Shown here in pieces: positions 44,309 to 52,742 of a stretch of 64,000 nucleotides of DNA. The stretch covers positions 62,001-126,000 of the forward strand of contig NZ_LLWE01000005.1 in the NCBI RefSeq assembly GCF_001562055.1. Direction: 5' to 3'. The notes under the pieces are model-generated. The model was given only the letters and a program-made list of their open reading frames with translations. It was not told the DNA's origin and did not search any database. The position numbers and the translations under genes were made by a program. This stretch comes from Polycladidibacter stylochi (GTDB lineage Bacteria; Pseudomonadota; Alphaproteobacteria; Rhizobiales; Stappiaceae). Every line of letters begins with the position of its first letter. Position 1 is the stretch's first letter.

Positions 44309-45388
44309 TTAGCTTCCGATTAAACTTGCATGGACTTCATTCCAAATCCGCAATGCAATTTCATCGGCAGGGGCATTTCTAGCAAGCATGGCCGACTGTC
44401 CAGCCCAAGCCTGAATCCCTTTTATATCGTTTTGCTTTGCAGCCGTACTACGCATTTTACCAGTCAACCCGCGTTGGACTGGATAGGGGCATGGAGTAAG
44501 GCCATCTGCCTCTAAAGCATGAACATAGTCTGTGCGGATGCTGCGCCCTAGCCTCCCTGAAAAACCCTTGGTCAATGTCGTATCTTCAGGTCTGGTGGAC
44601 GCGATTTCGCGCGCCCAAGCCTCTGGGATTCCAGCTTCAGGACATCTCAAAAAACCAGTGCCGATTTGGACAGCCGAGGCACCAAGAGCCAACGCTGCAA
44701 AGGTCGTACGCGCATCGGCAATGCCCCCGGCAGCAACCACCGGACAAGATACAACATCAACAACTTGCGGCACTAGAGACAACAGCCCCACACAAACACT
44801 TTGTGCTTCTTCTTGTTTAAATGTTGCTCTGTGGCCTCCTGCCTCTGAACCTTGTACAATAATCAAGTCACAACCCGTTTTATTGGCCTGTATGGCCTCC
44901 TTTACTGTTGTTACGGTAGCTGAATACAAAATTCCTGCTGATTTGATCCGCGCGATTTGTTGTTGTGAAAACAGGCCCATACTGCTTGAAATTAAAGTTG
45001 GTGCTTGTGCCACCATCGCATCGAATTGATCATCAAAATTCGGCGGAGTTAGATTAGCATCCTCATTATCAACCTCTGGCCCCCAATTGGCAAGAAACTC
45101 TCTCATCTTTTGTTCTTGGGCGATGTTCCGCTGAGCAGCGGCATCTGGCACCCAGATATTGAGTTGAAGTGCCCCTTTAGATCGGCTTTTGAACGACTGA
45201 CACCACTGGGTGATTGCCTCTGGCTGCATCAGTATGGTGCCACAAGATGCCATGCCCCCGCTATTGGCGATATTGGCCGACAGCTCTACGGAAGGTACGC
45301 CCGCCATCGGTGCCAACCAAATGGGGTGTGTGGTTCCAGTCAGATTACAAGCATTCTTAACCCGAGATCCAATTTGGTTTATAAGCAT
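44309..45388 (-). CDS. Nitronate monooxygenase family FMN enzyme
   Basis: A 359-residue TIM-barrel flavoprotein of the NMO/2-nitropropane dioxygenase family. IWLAPMAGVPSVELSANIANSGG, VQGSEAGGHRATF (FMN phosphate loop and substrate His) and VVAAGGIADARTTFAALALGA are the standard pieces. It may detoxify nitronates such as propionate 3-nitronate; many members have other or unknown roles. It is convergent with the NadQ/NrtR gene and appears alone. Confidence 0.85.
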   Translation of the reverse strand: MLINQIGSRVKNACNLTGTTHPIWLAPMAGVPSVELSANIANSGGMASCGTILMQPEAITQWCQSFKSRSKGALQLNIWVPDAAAQRNIAQEQKMREFLANWGPEVDNEDANLTPPNFDDQFDAMVAQAPTLISSSMGLFSQQQIARIKSAGILYSATVTTVKEAIQANKTGCDLIIVQGSEAGGHRATFKQEEAQSVCVGLLSLVPQVVDVVSCPVVAAGGIADARTTFAALALGASAVQIGTGFLRCPEAGIPEAWAREIASTRPEDTTLTKGFSGRLGRSIRTDYVHALEADGLTPCPYPVQRGLTGKMRSTAAKQNDIKGIQAWAGQSAMLARNAPADEIALRIWNEVHASLIGS

Positions 45389-46093
45389 TTTTACCTCAAA
45401 TATACTATAATGAAATTACTGGGCTATCTAGGGTTTCTGCGGCATTTACCGGTTATCAATGCATTATAATTACGAATGATAATCTGCGTAGACACTTGGT
45501 AGAAATAATAATTACATGCGCTCTAATAGATAGGTATAGTACCGTATTGTCAATTACTAGGGCAGCTGGAGTGTGTTCGCCCTTTGTCAAAAATAATAGT
45601 GACTTATGCAGTATTTTGCCAATCTCGCTCTTTCTCTAACCAATGGCTCTTTTAGCTATTCAAATGAAAATTATATCGGCACAATTATCAGTCTTTAATT
45701 TTTGATTGTTTATTGGCCTTTTTCTTCAAACCCTCTTGGCTAGCTGTTTCGATAGTGCTGATTCCGCTTGAATTCATTATAGTTTTAATAATTAAGAGTA
45801 TTTTGCATACCCTTTGGGTATCGATCATTTTTGTTCATTGAAACTATGATTTATTTGCCTGTTTTGAGGATAAAAAAGCAACCTTCGGAACTATCTACGG
45901 TAAATAACGGTTAATTTGTCATAGAAGGCAATCTCAGTGTTTGCATTTGGCTTTTTGTCCTCTTAGCTTGATCACATAAATCGTATCTGCATTTGATGCA
46001 TGGTGTTAAGCGAGTTAACCTATTATCAAGGTTAATAGATAATTATCGCCTGATACACGGCATTAAGGAATGTGACGGGTTTGTGGTCAATCT
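45389..46093. other. 705-base spacer without a gene
   Basis: AT-rich, no supported gene on either strand. It contains ATACCC-TTT-GGGTAT (45807-45821), a perfect palindrome, and a CTATTA/TAATAG stem near 46020-46038. It must hold the promoters of the leftward NMO-type gene and the rightward sleB-type gene. Confidence 0.55.
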
Positions 46094-47173
46094 ATGATTT
46101 CTTTGAGAAGTTATTGTTTTGATTGCATTTTATGTAATATTTACTGGGGTGTTGGCATTTTGTCGATTTTTAATAATCTGATTATTCGCAGAACATCTCG
46201 CCTTTCACATAGATTTGGCTATCTGTTCTTTTTTGGTACATCTATGATGTTTCTTGGCGTGAGCAGTGTTGCTCACCAAAGCCCCCAGGGGGATATTACG
46301 CCATCGGCCATTCAAAACCGTTTGCATAATATTTCGCGCAGTGGCTACACCGAAGAAGCTCCTAAGGAAGAACAAACCGTCGTAGCGTTTCGTACAGGTT
46401 TTACTTATAATGAACTTACGAAAACAGTTCCGAATTTCCAATATCACTTTACCAAAAGAAGCCCTCGTCAAAACGCGGATAAAGTTTCCGATTTAACTTC
46501 GAAAACAACAGTGCCTCTTAAAAAGGCAACAGATTACAAAAATCCTCAACCTTCTAGCGCTGAGCTATCTGTGGCAAATGCCTATGCCCCGCAAGTGCGC
46601 CCCAAAGCCAAGGCACCTTTTGAGGCATTATTTAGAGCACAATCGATTCCAGCTGATGCTCACCCGGTTGGCAAGCCTATTCTCACAGCGCAAGACTTGA
46701 AAGTTTATGCAAAAACCAACCCGCATTGGTGGTATCTAAAAAGATTGCCGGCATCGGTGAACGACGCCAAACAGCTACGTTGCCTTGCAGAGGCGATTTA
46801 TTTTGAAGCGCGTAGTGAGCCGAGAAATGGCCAGATTGCAGTGGCACAGGTTGTACTTAATCGCGTGAAAAACCCTGCATATCCCAATAATATTTGTGAT
46901 GTCGTTTACCAGAACAAGCATCAACTCAACGCATGCCAGTTCTCTTTTGCGTGTGATGGCTACCCTGAGATAATTTATAACCGGAAATCTTGGGCAAAAG
47001 CACAAAGACTTGCAAAACTTGCGGCCAACGGAGAAGTGTCTGCCCCATCTGTGGGAGCTGCAACCCACTATCATGCGGTATATGTTAATCCCAAATGGGC
47101 CAGCTCAATGAAGAAGCAAAAGCAAATTGGATTACATATTTTTTACAAGACCTATGGTGGCGGCTGGAGCTAG
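46094..47173 (+). CDS. SleB-type cell-wall hydrolase
   Basis: A 359-residue protein with an N-terminal hydrophobic segment (about 41-58, a signal anchor), a long Pro/Thr/Lys-rich linker (60-230) and a C-terminal SleB/CwlJ hydrolase domain: [30 protein letters not shown] and [14 protein letters not shown]. The catalytic Glu is in [10 protein letters not shown]. The domain cleaves peptidoglycan, and in non-sporeformers acts in wall remodelling. Start ATG 46094 has no clear ribosome site; the ~40 residues before the anchor are atypical, so the true start may be internal. A strong terminator follows. Confidence 0.85.
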   Translation: MISLRSYCFDCILCNIYWGVGILSIFNNLIIRRTSRLSHRFGYLFFFGTSMMFLGVSSVAHQSPQGDITPSAIQNRLHNISRSGYTEEAPKEEQTVVAFRTGFTYNELTKTVPNFQYHFTKRSPRQNADKVSDLTSKTTVPLKKATDYKNPQPSSAELSVANAYAPQVRPKAKAPFEALFRAQSIPADAHPVGKPILTAQDLKVYAKTNPHWWYLKRLPASVNDAKQLRCLAEAIYFEARSEPRNGQIAVAQVVLNRVKNPAYPNNICDVVYQNKHQLNACQFSFACDGYPEIIYNRKSWAKAQRLAKLAANGEVSAPSVGAATHYHAVYVNPKWASSMKKQKQIGLHIFYKTYGGGWS

Positions 47174-47272
47174 GGCTACTCAATATTTCGTGTCATAGCT
47201 CTATCTCGTGGAGCCGCTGGAAATGTTTGCCATGATTGTTTTAGTCGTTCTATCACCTTAGCGACTAGGCGC

Positions 47273-47315
47273 AAAACCAGATCGAAATGTTGTCGATCTG
47301 GTTTTCTTTTTATTT
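47273..47315 (+). terminator. Strong terminator after the sleB-type gene
   Basis: AAAACCAGATCGA (47273-47285) pairs over 13 bp with 47293-47305 around a 7-base loop, followed by CTTTTTATTT. Confidence 0.9.
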
Positions 47316-47424
47316 AAAGCAGTTTGCTATTTCAAAGAAGCTCTCTAACTGCTTTAGCCTATTATTTTGACGCGCATTCTTACCCGAAAACCGCTAGGCA
47401 CTTTTCGGGAATATGCTCTAATTA

Positions 47425-48417
47425 CTAGCCTTCAATGTCGACTATTAGTCGGCCACGTACCTTGCCTTCCAAAATGGCTTTGGCGTATTCAGGGACGTCC
47501 TCCAGTTTTATGGTGGTAGAGAGCGCTTCAAGCCTGTTCATATCCAAGTCAGTTAAAAGCCGATCATAAGCTTTTTGCCGCTTTTGCAAGGAAGCTTGCA
47601 CTGAATCGACCCCCAGCAAGGCCACGCCACGCAAAATAAAGGGCATTACAGTTGTTTGTAAGTCTGCACCTTGCGCCAGACCGCATGCCGCGACAGCACC
47701 GCCATATTTCGTGGCTGCAAGCAAATTGGCTAGAGTATGCGAACCTGCAACATCTACAGCCCCCGCCCATTGCTCTTTTGCAAATGGACGCCCTTTTTCG
47801 CTTAAACTTGCCCGATCTCTTACTTCACTGGCACCTAATTGTTTTAAAAAGGTTTCCTCCTGCATTCGCCCTGTGAACGCAATCGTTTCGTATCCCAGCT
47901 TTGATAGGATTGAAAGAGCTACCGAGCCAACTCCGCCTGATGCGCCGGTTATGGCAATTGGGCCTTTATCCGGTGTAATACCATAATCCTCTAATGCCAT
48001 AACACATAGCATTGCGGTGTAGCCTGCAGTGCCAATTGCCGCGGCATGGGCCGCGCTCAACCCTTCAGGCCGCTTAATCAGCCATTTTGACTTTAACCTT
48101 GCGTACTGAGCAAAGGCACCTGTATGCACTTCACCCACACCAAAGCCGTTCATGATCACTTGATCGCCGTTTTTAAAATCGGGAGATTGTGAACTCACCA
48201 CTTCGCCAATCACATCGATACCCGGTACCATTGGCGTTTTGCGCAGAACCCCCGGATTCCCAGCCAAGCATAAACCATCTTTATAATTCACTGTTGAGTG
48301 GCTTAGTTTCACAACCACATCGCCCTCAGATAAATCATCAAGTGAAATTTCTTTGAATGTTGCCGTTGGTTTTTCATCGGCAAGCTTGTCGATCCATAGA
48401 GCTTTAAACTGATCCAT
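47425..48417 (-). CDS. acuI: Acryloyl-CoA reductase, AcuI/YhdH family
   Basis: A 330-residue zinc-free medium-chain dehydrogenase. VPGIDVIGEVV, TVNYKDGLCLAGNPGV and the NADPH motif ITGASGGVGSVALSIL are the AcuI/YhdH signature. AcuI reduces toxic acryloyl-CoA to propionyl-CoA, which matters in DMSP catabolism and 3-hydroxypropionate routes. It is monocistronic here, and no DMSP lyase is in the window, so it may serve general acryloyl-CoA detoxification. Confidence 0.88.
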   Translation of the reverse strand: MDQFKALWIDKLADEKPTATFKEISLDDLSEGDVVVKLSHSTVNYKDGLCLAGNPGVLRKTPMVPGIDVIGEVVSSQSPDFKNGDQVIMNGFGVGEVHTGAFAQYARLKSKWLIKRPEGLSAAHAAAIGTAGYTAMLCVMALEDYGITPDKGPIAITGASGGVGSVALSILSKLGYETIAFTGRMQEETFLKQLGASEVRDRASLSEKGRPFAKEQWAGAVDVAGSHTLANLLAATKYGGAVAACGLAQGADLQTTVMPFILRGVALLGVDSVQASLQKRQKAYDRLLTDLDMNRLEALSTTIKLEDVPEYAKAILEGKVRGRLIVDIEG

Positions 48418-48835
48418 TAGATGTCCTTAGTAATGTCTATCGTTCACCAGTCAGCACTTCATGCATTCGTTCAAAAGCTGTTTCGAGGTTCTCTGGCTGG
48501 CTGTCTGTTTTCCCGTTATTTAAGTCATAGCCTGCCCAAAACAGATAAAATTCGCAATGGGCATTCTACGCAAAACAAGTCTCAAGCCACTTATATTGGA
48601 CCGATCGCTACCATTTGTCCCCCTGCTCGATAGTTCTAGTGCCCGTTTACAAAGGTCGTCATGTGTCGTGATAATGCTATTTTGAATAGGTTGTGATTTT
48701 GTAAAACTCATAGGGTCATCAAAGCCCCCCCGATAAGTCGGGTAATCTTTTATCTCAAACAATACAACATGTTAGACATTAAGTTGACAGTAAGCGTAAT
48801 TGTTTACTTGGCAAAGCAGGTGTTTTGGGCCTATA

Positions 48836-48854
48836 TATGCTTTAAATGAGCATA
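48836..48854. promoter_or_regulatory. NadQ/NrtR-type operator candidate 1
   Basis: TATGCT (48836-48841), 7 bases, AGCATA (48849-48854): a perfect 6-bp inverted repeat of 19 bases overall. It shares its GAGCATA half with a second 19-base site 58 bases downstream. The pair lies just upstream of nadA, and a NadQ/NrtR-type regulator is encoded nearby. Confidence 0.6.
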
Positions 48855-48859
48855 AGTTA

Positions 48860-48883
48860 GCGACGCGATTGTCGCGTTTTTTT
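48860..48883 (+). terminator. Terminator-like hairpin between the two nadA operators
   Basis: GCGAC (48860-48864), loop GCGATT, GTCGC (48871-48875), one G, then seven T (48877-48883). It could stop transcription from further upstream or act as an attenuator in a longer nadA leader. Confidence 0.5.
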
Positions 48884-48893
48884 ATAGCTCACA

Positions 48894-48912
48894 TATACTC
48901 GTATTGAGCATA
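48894..48912. promoter_or_regulatory. NadQ/NrtR-type operator candidate 2
   Basis: TATACTC (48894-48900), 5 bases, GAGCATA (48906-48912): six of seven base pairs match, with the same 19-base span as site 1. TATACT is also a good -10 hexamer (with TTGTCG 19 bases upstream), so a bound repressor would cover the promoter. Confidence 0.6.
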
Positions 48913-48969
48913 AGTATCACCTCCCCCTGATCATGGTGATTTTATGCCGGTCCAATTTAAGGAAACGTC

Positions 48970-50058
48970 ATGAGCGCCACAACCGAACAGGTTCAGCAGG
49001 ATAACCCGCTCACCCCCAAGACTGGCCAAAGTGCTCTGGAGCGTCATGGCCGTCTGGAGTATCCGCCTCTTGAATATACTGCTGAGGTAGCGGAAGCGAC
49101 TAAAGGGGCCTACGAACACCTAAAAGATTTCATTCCTGAAATGGAATGGGTGTTGCTGGCACCATATGTTTACGCAATCAATAAACTCAAGAAAGAGCGT
49201 AACGCAGTCATACTAGCGCACAATTATATGACACCGGATATCTATCATGGTGTTGCTGATATTGTCGGCGACAGTTTGCAGCTTGCAAAAGAAGCCGCTC
49301 AAGCGGATGCGGATATCATTATCCAGTGCGGTGTGCATTTTATGGCCGAAACTTCCAAGATTCTTTCTCCCGAGAAAACCGTCTTGATTCCGGACATGGA
49401 CGCGGGCTGCTCATTGGCCGAGTCTATTACTGGGGCAGATGTACGCCGGCTTCGCGAGGAAAACCCTGGAGTTCCAATTGTCACTTATGTTAATACTTCA
49501 GCTGATGTGAAAGCCGAATGTGATATTTGTTGCACCTCTTCCAATGCTGTACAAGTGGTCGAAGCAATGGGGAGTGACCGTGTTCTTTTGGTCCCCGACC
49601 AATATCTTGCGGGCAATGTGAATAATCAGACAGATGTGGAAGTGCTCACATATGCTGGCTCATGCGAGGTTCATGAACAGTTCACCCCTGAAGAGTTGCG
49701 CGAGTATCGTGAAATCGAACCCGAAGCGAAGATCATTGCCCACCCAGAGTGTCCACCCAATGTGGTTGCGGAGGCAGACTTTGCCGGCTCCACTGCCCAT
49801 ATGATTGACTGGGTTAAAAAGCACCGCCCTAAAAAAGCAATGCTGATTACCGAATGTTCCATGGCCTCAAATATTGCTTCGGAAACACCTGACGTTGAAT
49901 ATGTAAAGCCGTGTAACCTTTGCCCGCATATGAAGCGTATTACGCTTGCCAAGATACTTGATTGTCTTGTTGACATGCGTGGTGAGGTGGTTGTTGACCC
50001 TGCGATTGCCGCTCGGGCTCGTCAATCGGTTGAACGAATGATCAACCTTAAAAACTAA
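48970..50058 (+). CDS. nadA: Quinolinate synthase
   Basis: A 362-residue 4Fe-4S enzyme that condenses iminoaspartate with dihydroxyacetone phosphate to quinolinate, the second step of de novo NAD synthesis. Cluster ligands and substrate motifs can be seen: [33 protein letters not shown] and [35 protein letters not shown] is the N-terminal family signature. AAGGAAA lies 5 bases before the ATG. It is the first gene of nadA-nadB-nadC, preceded by two operator-like palindromes. Confidence 0.96.
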   Translation: MSATTEQVQQDNPLTPKTGQSALERHGRLEYPPLEYTAEVAEATKGAYEHLKDFIPEMEWVLLAPYVYAINKLKKERNAVILAHNYMTPDIYHGVADIVGDSLQLAKEAAQADADIIIQCGVHFMAETSKILSPEKTVLIPDMDAGCSLAESITGADVRRLREENPGVPIVTYVNTSADVKAECDICCTSSNAVQVVEAMGSDRVLLVPDQYLAGNVNNQTDVEVLTYAGSCEVHEQFTPEELREYREIEPEAKIIAHPECPPNVVAEADFAGSTAHMIDWVKKHRPKKAMLITECSMASNIASETPDVEYVKPCNLCPHMKRITLAKILDCLVDMRGEVVVDPAIAARARQSVERMINLKN

Positions 50059-50074
50059 TTGGTCTCCACAAAAG

Positions 50075-50131
50075 GCCCGCCTGTGGTAAAACTCCTCTGG
50101 TTTACCAGTGAGTGAAGCGCTATAAGCGGGC
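50075..50131 (+). repeat. Compound hairpin between nadA and nadB
   Basis: GCCCGC (50075-50080) pairs with GCGGGC (50126-50131), and an inner GGTAAA/TTTACC pair (about 50085-50106) folds inside. It may adjust the relative expression of nadB, or be a processing site; no T-run follows. Confidence 0.45.
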
Positions 50132-50169
50132 TTCCGTTTCCATGTTCCTTGAATAGCGTTCCATTAAAA

Positions 50170-51807
50170 ATGTCTAAGTTTGCCAATCACCTTGCACCTA
50201 CCGTGATACAAAGCGGTGTCGATGACGTTGTGATACTGGGAGGTGGGCTTGCTGGGCTGTTTTGTGCACTCAAACTTGCGCCTCGGCCAGTAACTATTGT
50301 GACAAACGCCCCAATTGGTGGCGGCGCTTCTTCTGCATGGGCGCAGGGCGGCATTGCAGCAGCAGTCGCCGATGGTGATAGCCACGAGCAGCATACGGCG
50401 GATACGCTGGTTGCTGGCGATGGCATTTGCGAAGAAGCCATTGTTGCAGGGATGACCGCCGAAGCACGCGAGCGAATCCACGATTTGCTATCCTACGGTG
50501 TTCCTTTTGATCGTGACCTTGCCGGTAAGCTTGCGCTTTCCCGCGAAGCGGCCCACAGCACGAACCGCGTTGTACGCGTACGTGGCGATATGGCTGGTGC
50601 CGCAATAATGGAAGCCTTGTTAAGTGCTGCCAAGGCAACTTCGAGCATTCGTATCATCGAGGGTTATATCGGCTGCCAGTTGCTGCGTGATGGCCGCTAT
50701 GTAACCGGTATTACTGCTCGGCGGCGTGGCGGTACACAAATGATTACCATCCCGGCAAAAGCCGTTGTTTTGGCTTCTGGCGGTGTTGGTCATTTATATC
50801 GCACAACGACCAATCCAATCGAAGCCAATGGGCATGGCTTGGCTATGGCAGCTCGGGCTGGTGCCTTGGTTGCCGATGCTGAGTTCGTTCAATTTCACCC
50901 AACTGCACTTGATGTCAATAAAGACCCTGCACCTTTAGCTAGTGAAGCGCTACGCGGTGAAGGTGCACTCCTGGTGGATAATAACGGCAAGCGCTTTATG
51001 CCTGCAATCCATCCAGATGCGGAGCTGGCTCCACGCAATGTGGTTGCGCGGGCAATTCACCAGAATATTATTGAAGGGCGTGGTGCTTTCTTGGACTGCC
51101 GTGAGGCTTTAGGCAGCCGCTTTGCTGACGAGTTTCCAACGGTTAATGCCGCAGCTCTTGAAGCTGGCTTTGACCCAGCAACAGCACCGCTTCCAATCGC
51201 ACCTGCTGCACATTATCACATGGGCGGCGTACTCAGTGATGCTAACGGACGCACATCAGTTGATGGCCTTTGGGTTGCGGGAGAGGTAGCCTCTACCGGT
51301 GCACATGGCGCCAACCGTTTGGCTTCCAATTCCTTGTTGGAAGCCGTTGTGTTTGCAGCACGAATTGCAGATGACATACAGGGGCTTATGCCAACACCTC
51401 GTGTTCACCACTGGGCCGAAATCGACGATGAGGGCGATGCAGATTCGCAACGCAATGTGGCCGAGCGTTCTGTAGTTGATCTCTTGCGCAACACCATGGC
51501 TCGATATGTTGGTGTTGAACGCGATGCAGCAGGCTTGAAGCGGGCTTTGGCCCTATTACAGCACAGCGAGCAGTTCTGCCGCCGTGATTCCATTTTTAAT
51601 ATGATACAAACCGCCAAGCTGATTAGTGGTTCGGCGTTGCTGCGCACAGAAAGCCGCGGCGGACACTACCGCGCTGACTACCCTGAAAAAGACCCGAAAC
51701 AGGCCAAGAGGTCTTATTGCACGCTTTCGGATATCAATGGGTTAGCGCAAGAAGCACTTGCTAGCCCAGAGGGGCAGGCCGCGGTTAAGGAGGCCGATTT
51801 TTCATGA
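50170..51807 (+). CDS. nadB: L-aspartate oxidase
   Basis: A 545-residue FAD enzyme that oxidises L-aspartate to iminoaspartate, feeding NadA. VVILGGGLAGLFCAL binds FAD; GGGASSAWAQGGIAAAV, HPTALD and SEALRGEGALLVDNNGKRF are family hallmarks; the C-terminal helical domain is present. ATG 50170 and an in-frame TTG 50149 are both possible starts; neither has a ribosome site. The stop overlaps nadC by 4 bases. Confidence 0.95.
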   Translation: MSKFANHLAPTVIQSGVDDVVILGGGLAGLFCALKLAPRPVTIVTNAPIGGGASSAWAQGGIAAAVADGDSHEQHTADTLVAGDGICEEAIVAGMTAEARERIHDLLSYGVPFDRDLAGKLALSREAAHSTNRVVRVRGDMAGAAIMEALLSAAKATSSIRIIEGYIGCQLLRDGRYVTGITARRRGGTQMITIPAKAVVLASGGVGHLYRTTTNPIEANGHGLAMAARAGALVADAEFVQFHPTALDVNKDPAPLASEALRGEGALLVDNNGKRFMPAIHPDAELAPRNVVARAIHQNIIEGRGAFLDCREALGSRFADEFPTVNAAALEAGFDPATAPLPIAPAAHYHMGGVLSDANGRTSVDGLWVAGEVASTGAHGANRLASNSLLEAVVFAARIADDIQGLMPTPRVHHWAEIDDEGDADSQRNVAERSVVDLLRNTMARYVGVERDAAGLKRALALLQHSEQFCRRDSIFNMIQTAKLISGSALLRTESRGGHYRADYPEKDPKQAKRSYCTLSDINGLAQEALASPEGQAAVKEADFS

Positions 51808-52682
51808 GCCAACACATTAAAAACTTGCCTGTTTTACCTGCCATCATGGTCATCGAGGCCGTAAAATCTGCCCTTTTGGAAGACTTGGGCCGCGCTGGCG
51901 ACATCACCTCAATGGCGACAATTCCTCAAGATGCGAGGGCCAAAGCGCAGCTTGTTTCACGACAACATGGTGTGTTGGCGGGGCAAGCGCTTGGTGAAAC
52001 GGCTTTTCTTCTTAGCGATGGTGGGCTCGAGGTCAGCTGGCATAAACGGGACGGTGATGTTTTGTCCCCTGGTGATGCAGTTGCTACAATAGAAGGTCCG
52101 GCACGTGGTTTGCTTTCTGGTGAGCGCGTTGCCCTTAACTTCCTCGGGCATTTGTCGGGTATCGCCAGTGCAACACACTCTTTTGCCCGCAAAATTGCCC
52201 ACACCAAGTGTAAAGTTGTTTGCACTCGTAAAACCACACCGGGCCTACGCGCCTTTGAGAAGTATGCCGTGCGTTGCGGTGGTGGCTCTAGTCACCGGTT
52301 TGGTTTGGACGATGCTATTCTTATCAAGGATAACCATATTGCTGTTGCTGGCGGCGTCGCGATTGCTATTGAGCGTGCCCGCGACTTTGCCGGTCACTTA
52401 GTCAAAATCGAGGTGGAAGTCGATACGTTAGAGCAGCTTAAAGAAGCACTTATCGCGAAACCAGATGTCATCATGTTGGACAATATGGGACCTGAGCAAC
52501 TTAAAGAAGCCGTAGTGATTAACGAAGGTCAGGCATTATTGGAAGCTTCTGGCGGCATTAATCTAGACACTGTTACTGCAATCGCCGAAAGCGGTGTGGA
52601 TGTGGTTTCCACCGGCTGGATTACGCATTCGGCTCCGGTTCTTGATTTAGGGCTTGATATCAACATTGATGCGAATAGTTAA
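51804..52682 (+). CDS. nadC: Nicotinate-nucleotide pyrophosphorylase (carboxylating)
   Basis: A 292-residue quinolinate phosphoribosyltransferase: quinolinate plus PRPP gives nicotinate mononucleotide and CO2. LLEDLGRAGDITSMATIP, LNFLGHLSGIAS, CTRKTTPGLRAFEKYAV and GGGSSHRFGLDDAILIKDNH are diagnostic. It starts by ATGA overlap with nadB (translational coupling) and ends the operon at a strong terminator. Confidence 0.96.
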   Translation: MSQHIKNLPVLPAIMVIEAVKSALLEDLGRAGDITSMATIPQDARAKAQLVSRQHGVLAGQALGETAFLLSDGGLEVSWHKRDGDVLSPGDAVATIEGPARGLLSGERVALNFLGHLSGIASATHSFARKIAHTKCKVVCTRKTTPGLRAFEKYAVRCGGGSSHRFGLDDAILIKDNHIAVAGGVAIAIERARDFAGHLVKIEVEVDTLEQLKEALIAKPDVIMLDNMGPEQLKEAVVINEGQALLEASGGINLDTVTAIAESGVDVVSTGWITHSAPVLDLGLDINIDANS

Positions 52683-52705
52683 AAGACTGGATAAGCTGAT
52701 TTGAT

Positions 52706-52738
52706 AAAGGCCGTGGCAATTGCCACGGCCTTTTTATC
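52706..52738. terminator. Strong terminator after nadC
   Basis: AAAGGCCGTGGCA (52706-52718) pairs with its complement ending TTT (52721-52733), with TTTTT at 52731-52735. It lies between convergent nadC and the ETF-QO gene and can serve both. Confidence 0.9.
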
Positions 52739-52742
52739 TTCA

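Larger units (their letters stand above)
48418..48969. other. Spacer carrying the nadA control region
   Basis: 48418-48780 shows no gene I can support; an 80-codon leftward frame at 48520-48762 has no ribosome site. 48781-48969 holds the two NadQ/NrtR-type palindromes and the hairpin between them, listed separately. Confidence 0.55.

Noticed and set aside
48520-48762. 80-codon leftward frame upstream of nadA
   Set aside because: No ribosome site, no recognisable domain, mixed composition; not supportable as a gene.
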